Positions 30,002-31,029 of a stretch of DNA of 31,029 nucleotides are shown here, one piece after another (the first letter of the stretch is position 1; each line of letters starts with the position of its first letter). The notes below the pieces were generated by a model, which was not told the DNA's origin, ran no database searches, and saw only the letters and a list, made by a program, of their open reading frames with translations. The position numbers and the translations under genes are program-made. Origin of the DNA: a virus; the IMG/VR virus record IMGVR_UViG_3300045973_000444, positions 1 to 31,029 of that record; one strand, 5' to 3'.

Positions 30002-30047
30002 GCACCAGAGACGGGCATAACCCGCCGCTGGTGCGGTCAGGCCGCAC
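30002..30047 (-). other. Two overlapping, mutually exclusive stem-loops
   Basis: GCACCAG (30002-30008) pairs with CTGGTGC (30028-30034), with an inner CGGG/CCCG stem (30012-30015 and 30021-30024). GTGCGG (30031-30036) also pairs with CCGCAC (42-47 of that line, 30042-30047). The two share 30031-30034, so they cannot both form fully. The pair lies just upstream of the ribosome binding site of the gene at 29788-29982. Confidence 0.55.
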
Positions 30048-30059
30048 ACCGGCAACCCG

Positions 30060-30500
30060 TTATTCTTCCACATGAAATATTTTAAGGTCCTCTTTCAAAC
30101 ACAATGGAATCAGCCAGGACAGGTTTTTAACCGTATCAACGTTACTGATATCAGCCAGATTCACCAGATGAATGCTGCCCTCTTCTGAAGCGGTAAGCTT
30201 CAAGCGGTACTCATCAATGAACGCACGGAATACGATCACCTCATATTCCACATAGCGCCCAAATTTACCGCACCATTCCCATTCATAAGGCGCTATGAAC
30301 ACGTTTGATTCTTCCAAAAACTCGCGTGACATAGCCTGAAACGGTCCTTCATTATCGATCTTTCCGCCAAGACCGTTGCATTTCCCGATCATCCATTCAA
30401 AACCTGACCGGGAACGTTCCTTCTTGATTAAAACAACTTTTTCCCGGTCTCTGGTGAAAACGAATCCAACGACGTACCGCTTTAGTATTCCTTTTCCCAC
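30060..30500 (-). CDS. Nudix hydrolase
   Basis: The protein has 146 residues, typical for a single-domain Nudix enzyme. The Nudix box is nearly complete: GGKIDNE, seven residues, then REFLEESNV, giving G-x5-E-x7-REUxEE, with Asn in place of the usual last Gly. It would hydrolyse a nucleoside diphosphate linked to another group, such as a damaged nucleotide, dinucleotide or NAD-type substrate; which one cannot be read from the sequence. The N-terminus KRYVVGFVFTRDREKVVLIKK resembles the 8-oxo-dGTPase-like branch. Translation probably starts at the GTG at 30500, after GGGGGTATCAG. It overlaps the end of the upstream gene by 19 bases. Confidence 0.85.
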   Translation of the reverse strand: MGKGILKRYVVGFVFTRDREKVVLIKKERSRSGFEWMIGKCNGLGGKIDNEGPFQAMSREFLEESNVFIAPYEWEWCGKFGRYVEYEVIVFRAFIDEYRLKLTASEEGSIHLVNLADISNVDTVKNLSWLIPLCLKEDLKIFHVEE

Positions 30501-30823
30501 CTGATACCCCCTTCACAACTTGAGCATTCTACTTCGTCCCATCCACCGCAACAGGGGTTTTCAAGAAGATTGTGCAACGACTTGCCAGAGCATCTTGGAC
30601 AGGGTATTGTCACTTGACCATCACCGTCGCACTCCTCGCATTTCCACCCGATTTCCCACCCGCTTAACAGCAGTTCCGATGACATCAGCACCAATCCCAT
30701 GCTCCCAGATTTTAGGTCTTCATAACTGATCGTTTTGCCAAGGACGAAATTACGGATAGCAACCAACCGGTCATATTCAGATAGCATGTATCCCAGAGCA
30801 TCCAGACCGTTTATTCCGCTCAT
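30482..30823 (-). CDS. DnaJ-type cysteine-rich zinc-finger protein without a J domain
   Basis: The protein has 113 residues from the ATG at 30823. The N-terminal half is helical (LDALGYMLSEYDRLVAIRNFV). The C-terminal half contains CEECDGDGQV, CPRCSGK, NPCCGGWDE and CSSCEGG. These are repeats of the CxxCxGxG kind that bind two zinc ions in DnaJ, but the J domain and HPD tripeptide are absent. It may bind host proteins or nucleic acid, a guess based on the fold. The start is set by an ATGA overlap with the previous small gene at 30820-30823. The longer frame runs through that gene. Confidence 0.65.
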   Translation of the reverse strand: MSGINGLDALGYMLSEYDRLVAIRNFVLGKTISYEDLKSGSMGLVLMSSELLLSGWEIGWKCEECDGDGQVTIPCPRCSGKSLHNLLENPCCGGWDEVECSSCEGGIRWEKEY

Positions 30824-30912
30824 ATCGAAACTCTTTCTTCGATGGTTGTAGAAGCGCAAGTCACAAAAATATCGTCGGTGTTGTTCATAAGATCAAATAA
30901 ATTCGGCATCAT
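30820..30912 (-). CDS. Possible 30-residue protein
   Basis: This short frame, MMPNLFDLMNNTDDIFVTC then ASTTIEERVSI, starts inside the end of the upstream gene after AAAAGGG and ends with an ATGA overlap into the DnaJ-type gene. The coupling at both ends supports translation. A longer frame to 31005 is a shadow of the upstream gene. No function is apparent. Confidence 0.45.
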   Translation of the reverse strand: MMPNLFDLMNNTDDIFVTCASTTIEERVSI

Positions 30913-31027
30913 CAAGCCCTTTTGCGGCAAGCCGCTCCGCACGGACCGGGAAAGCGGGAGAATACGCAACGGGTACCGTGCGGTCTGCTTTGCTTTTGGC
31001 GGCAACGGGAGCGGGGATTACTTTGAC
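30893..31027 (-). CDS. C-terminal end of a gene that begins beyond the window
   Basis: The frame is open from the right edge to a TGA at 30893, giving 45 residues: VKVIPAPVAAKSKADRTVP, then AFPVRAERLAAKGLDDAEFI. The Ala/Pro/Lys-rich linker and helical end look like the tail of a larger phage protein. The family is not recognisable from the tail. It is followed immediately by the 30-residue frame that overlaps its last codons. Confidence 0.55.
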   Translation of the reverse strand, partial: VKVIPAPVAAKSKADRTVPVAYSPAFPVRAERLAAKGLDDAEFI

Positions 31028-31029
31028 GG

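Overview
The window holds the structural half of an integrated temperate podovirus. Its head and tail genes are of the Bordetella phage BPP-1 / T7-like type. Signs of a prophage are a tyrosine integrase on the plus strand at 1437-2438, followed by about 28 kb of tightly packed genes that are all on the minus strand. Most neighbours overlap by ATGA or TAATG, or sit a few bases apart behind GGAGG-type ribosome binding sites. Nothing fixes the host beyond a Gram-negative-type phage architecture. A Geobacter-like deltaproteobacterium would fit the style, but that is a guess. No tRNA, rRNA, CRISPR array or insertion sequence was seen.

Layout. Positions 1-1325 are AT-rich flank: the 3' end of an unrecognised gene, a small membrane-protein gene on the minus strand, and two copies of a repeat of about 117 bp (322-438 and 1208-1325). 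Positions 1329-1408 form a G-free leader ending in a terminator-like hairpin just ahead of the integrase. Positions 2550-6655 carry, in reverse order of transcription, a DUF1353 protein, an M15 peptidase endolysin and a tail fibre with three repeated modules plus an SGNH hydrolase. Positions 6670-15572 encode the ejection machinery: a 2044-residue polyvalent protein, a 595-residue helical internal protein, a T7 gp14-like and a T7 gp13-like protein. Positions 15562-18903 encode the tail nozzle and adaptor (T7 gp12- and gp11-like). Positions 18922-23850 hold a fibre-like protein, a capsid staple-like protein, a one-helix membrane protein, the cement protein, major capsid protein, scaffold and a Bbp19-like protein. 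Positions 23850-27896 hold the portal, a small CGGSS protein and both terminase subunits. Positions 27963-31029 are short early or accessory genes, several with paired cysteines, plus a Nudix hydrolase. The prophage continues past the right edge.

Working together: terminase packages DNA through the portal into a scaffold-built capsid of major capsid plus cement protein. The adaptor and nozzle form the short tail, the fibre binds and probably trims surface polysaccharide, and the internal proteins carry DNA through the envelope. The endolysin ends the cycle.

The most unusual signal is a short N-terminal leader beginning MK(L/I) on four separate virion proteins (gp14-like, CGGSS protein, major capsid, cement). 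In each case, as far as I recall the families, it replaces the usual initiator methionine exactly. Other points worth a second look are the tripled fibre module, a CCCCSPCSC cluster in the staple-like protein, a zinc-ribbon gene split by an apparent one-base shift, stem-loops in the gaps of the early gene cluster, and two small genes of 37 and 40 residues.
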